A DNA stretch of 64,000 bases from CAYVZU01 sp964455935 (GTDB lineage Bacteria; Fibrobacterota; CAYVZU01), in contig CAYVZU010000003.1 of NCBI GenBank assembly GCA_964455935.1, positions 1 through 64,000 on the forward strand, given 5' to 3'. How positions within the stretch are numbered: position 1 is the stretch's first letter; each line of letters starts with the position of its first letter. Below, piece after piece: positions 61,683-64,000 of this stretch. The notes below the pieces were generated by a model. That model was not told where the DNA came from and ran no database searches. It saw only the letters and a list, made by a program, of their open reading frames with translations. Position numbers and translations under genes: made by a program.

Positions 61683-63242
61683 TTAGACCATTGATCCGCC
61701 GCCCAACCATAATTGCCGATCCAAACTCCGATACTGAATCGCCTCGCTTAAGTGGTGCGTCTGAATCGTTTCCGTTCCTTCAAGATCTGCGATGGTTCTG
61801 GCCACTTTGCGAATGCGATCATAAGCGCGGGCCGAGAGCCCGAGCTTTGTCGTGGCGGTTTTTAGTAGCGCGTTTCCAGCTTCGTCTAACTGGCAATATC
61901 GGTTGATCAGCTCCGAGTCCATGTGCGCGTTGCAGAAGACGCGGCGCTTGGTTTCGCCTTTGTAGCGGGCGATCTGCACGTCGCGGGTATGGATAACTCG
62001 CTCACGGATCAGGCTGCTGGCTTCGCCTTTGGGGCCGGTTGCCAGTTCGTCGTATTTTACAGCCGGGACTTCGATGTGAATGTCAATACGGTCCATCAAC
62101 GGACCAGAAATCTTTGACATGTACCGCTGGATCTGCGGTGGTGTGCAGGAGCACTTGTGATACGGATCCCCATGGTAGCCGCAGGGGCACGGATTCAGGG
62201 CGGCTGCAAGCATAAAGCGCGCGGGATAGGTCAGCGAGGTCGCTGCGCGCGAAATAGTCACGTGTCCATCCTCCAGAGGCTGACGCATGACTTCCAGAAC
62301 GTTCTTTTTGAATTCGGGCAGTTCGTCCAGGAATAGAACACCATGATGAGAAAGCGAAACTTCACCGGGCCGCGGATAAGCTCCGCCGCCGATCAGGCCT
62401 GCATCGGATATGGTATGGTGCGGTGCGCGGAAGGGCCGCGTCGCGATCAGGGCAGTCTTGCTCGGAAGAATACCCGCAACAGAGTGGATCTTGGTGGTTT
62501 CCAGCGCCTCGTCCAAACTGAGATTCGGAAGTACTGTCGGCAAACGACGGGCAAGCATTGTCTTGCCGGAGCCTGGGGGCCCGATCATGATGATGTTGTG
62601 GCCTCCCGCGGCTGCGACCTCCAAGGCGCGTTTCACATGCTCCTGGCCACGCACGTCGCTGAAATCAACCGGGTAGGAGAGGGCCTGATTAAACACCTTT
62701 TCCAGATCGATACGAAAGGGCTCGGGTTTTGGATCCGCTTCAAGAAGGTTGATCGCCTCTTGCAGCGTATGGACGGGGTGTATCGAAAGTCCCTCGGCCA
62801 CCGCGGCTTCCTCGGCATTCTCGAACGGCACGATCATGCCCTTCACTTTCTCTTTGCGTGAAGCAATGGCCATGGGTAGAACGCCGCGTACCGGCTTTAC
62901 GGTTCCATCGAGCGAAAGTTCGCCAAGGATAATGTAGTCGAGAAGCCCATTTGGGCGGAGCTGCTCGCTGGCGCTGAGCAGACCAAGGGCAATGGCCAGG
63001 TCGTAGGCCGATCCCTCTTTCTTGATGTCGGCCGGTGCCAGGTTGATTGTAATCTTGTTGTTGGGAAAAAAGAATCCGCTGTTTTTGATGGCCGACATTA
63101 CCCGTTCGCGGCTTTCGCGCACGGCGCCGTCGGGAAGACCCACAATTGTGAATGAAGGGAGCATGTCGGTAAGGTCCGCCTCGACTTCCACGAGATAGGC
63201 GTCGATCCCCAAAACTGCGGAGGAATTCAATTTCGCGAGCAT
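61683..63242 (-). CDS. comM: YifB/ComM-family Mg-chelatase-like AAA+ ATPase
   Basis: A 519-residue protein with the N-terminal ChlI-like domain ([42 protein letters not shown]), the AAA+ core with Walker [11 protein letters not shown] and Walker [26 protein letters not shown] with zinc-like cysteines, and the C-terminal helical domain [20 protein letters not shown]. ComM is a hexameric helicase that drives branch migration in natural transformation; homologues are widespread also in non-competent bacteria. The ATG at 63242 has AAAGGA upstream. Confidence 0.94.
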   Translation of the reverse strand: MLAKLNSSAVLGIDAYLVEVEADLTDMLPSFTIVGLPDGAVRESRERVMSAIKNSGFFFPNNKITINLAPADIKKEGSAYDLAIALGLLSASEQLRPNGLLDYIILGELSLDGTVKPVRGVLPMAIASRKEKVKGMIVPFENAEEAAVAEGLSIHPVHTLQEAINLLEADPKPEPFRIDLEKVFNQALSYPVDFSDVRGQEHVKRALEVAAAGGHNIIMIGPPGSGKTMLARRLPTVLPNLSLDEALETTKIHSVAGILPSKTALIATRPFRAPHHTISDAGLIGGGAYPRPGEVSLSHHGVLFLDELPEFKKNVLEVMRQPLEDGHVTISRAATSLTYPARFMLAAALNPCPCGYHGDPYHKCSCTPPQIQRYMSKISGPLMDRIDIHIEVPAVKYDELATGPKGEASSLIRERVIHTRDVQIARYKGETKRRVFCNAHMDSELINRYCQLDEAGNALLKTATTKLGLSARAYDRIRKVARTIADLEGTETIQTHHLSEAIQYRSLDRQLWLGGGSMV

Positions 63243-63394
63243 GGTTGTCCTTTTGTGAGAGAAGAGCAAATCAAAATACGGTATTCGGAAATTTGAATTC
63301 AATGTAGTTCATATCCGGAAGCGTGCCGGTTCAAATGCCAAATCTTCAGATTCTCAAGCCGAAGAAGTGAAATGGATTTTCGTATATTATTGCC

Positions 63395-64000
63395 ATGCAA
63401 AAGATACTGGCTTTTGAAATCCTCCACGTTGACGAGCAGATTCTGGTCATCTCCAAGAGCCCGGGGATCTTGTCGGTGCCCGACCGCTTCGACCCGGATG
63501 TGCCGCACGCGCGCATGCTTCTGGAACCGGACTTTGGGGAGTTGTGGGTTGTGCACCGGATCGACAAGGACACCAGCGGAGTGCTGGTTTTGGCCCGCAC
63601 CGCGCAGGCCCACCAGAACCTGAACGACCAGTTTGCGGGTCGAACTACTGAAAAAGTCTATCATGTTCTGGTCTGCGGTTCTCCATTCTGGGATGAGGAG
63701 ATCGCCGAATTCCCGTTGCGGTCGGATGGCGACCGGCAGCACCGGGTGGTTGTCGATCGAAAGAATGGCAAGGAGGCCATCACCCGATTCAAGGTGTTGG
63801 AACGTTTTGCTTCTTACGCGCTTCTCGAAGCCAGGCCGGAGACCGGCCGGACGCACCAGATTCGCAAACACGCCAGCGAACTAGGGTTTCCTCCGGTATG
63901 CGATCCTCTGTATGGAGACGGAAGGCCCCTTCTTCTCTCCACCTTCAAGCGGGATTACCGGCCCTCAAAATGGGAGGAAGAGCGTCCGCTTCTGGCCCGT
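63395..64000 (+). CDS. RluA-family pseudouridine synthase, truncated by the window end
   Basis: 202 codons are present without a stop. The frame begins MQKILAFEILHVDEQILVISK and has the family catalytic segment VVHRIDKDTSGVLVLARTA with the nucleophilic Asp, then FAGRTTEKVYHVLVCG, ARPETGRTHQIRKHASELG and CDPLYGDG. These enzymes isomerise specific uridines in rRNA or tRNA. There is no S4 domain at the N-terminus, as in RluA and RluC-like short forms; the target is unknown. It is divergent from comM; no ribosome-binding site is obvious at the ATG. Confidence 0.9.
   Translation, partial: MQKILAFEILHVDEQILVISKSPGILSVPDRFDPDVPHARMLLEPDFGELWVVHRIDKDTSGVLVLARTAQAHQNLNDQFAGRTTEKVYHVLVCGSPFWDEEIAEFPLRSDGDRQHRVVVDRKNGKEAITRFKVLERFASYALLEARPETGRTHQIRKHASELGFPPVCDPLYGDGRPLLLSTFKRDYRPSKWEEERPLLAR

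Noticed and set aside
1..64000. tRNA, rRNA, riboswitch or CRISPR loci
   Set aside because: Reading the intergenic spaces showed no cloverleaf with a conserved T-loop, no rRNA-like stretch and no known riboswitch core; a covariance-model scan would be needed to exclude them fully.

Overview
The window is a 64 kb piece of a draft bacterial genome, probably a metagenome bin or single-cell scaffold. A run of exactly 10 Ns sits at 42956-42965, and several genes carry single-base frameshifts. The genes suggest a diderm (Gram-negative-type) bacterium: an outer-membrane polysaccharide export protein, SPOR domains, an O-antigen-type ABC exporter and a sigma-54 promoter. I cannot name the phylum from sequence alone. 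A GTP-type PEP carboxykinase, a type-3 prolyl-tRNA synthetase and many candidate-phylum-like glycosyltransferases are compatible with a poorly sampled lineage, but that is inference.

Left part (1-20.2 kb), mostly housekeeping. A lexA-dnaE2 SOS pair reads leftward from a strong promoter overlapped by a perfect CTGT-N8-ACAG LexA box. Divergent from it are pckG, a class I aminotransferase, the ribosome-assembly GTPase engB with a small membrane protein, a class V aminotransferase, a xylose-isomerase-like TIM barrel protein, a DUF202 membrane protein, proS and lon. Next comes a three-gene signalling set: a histidine kinase with a LacI-type sugar-binding sensor, a stand-alone receiver, and a receiver-PP2C (RsbU-like) phosphatase. 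Intergenic spaces are crowded with palindromes and inverted repeats.

Middle (20.2-48.7 kb), a large surface-polysaccharide locus. It holds a leftward block (two GT4, WbqC, DegT), a Wzm/Wzt ABC exporter, further GT4 and GT2 enzymes, two GT-C-type membrane proteins, two methyltransferases, a hexapeptide acyltransferase and two asparagine-synthase-like amidotransferases. Mobile DNA interrupts it. A decayed two-ORF DDE element and an IS5-type element are present. A brnT/brnA toxin-antitoxin remnant has been hit by a 187 bp MITE with 8 bp target duplications. A DUF559 nuclease cassette lies between two 10 bp copies of the start of a glycosyltransferase gene.

Right part (48.9-61.6 kb), an exopolysaccharide secretion/regulation locus. 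A seven-gene leftward operon starts at a consensus sigma-54 promoter: export protein, chain-length/BY-kinase-like protein, Wzy/ligase, STAS protein, small membrane protein, TPR protein and cyclic-nucleotide-binding protein. Divergent from it are an HD-GYP-like protein, a second chain-length/BY-kinase-like protein and a second STAS protein. Both kinase-like paralogues carry an extra C-terminal membrane segment plus SPOR domain(s). Both have lost the Walker A' acidic residues in the same way, and each lies near a STAS gene. This is the strongest candidate for an undescribed system here: a SPOR-anchored pseudokinase co-polymerase linked to partner-switching signalling. The window ends with comM/yifB and a truncated RluA-type pseudouridine synthase.
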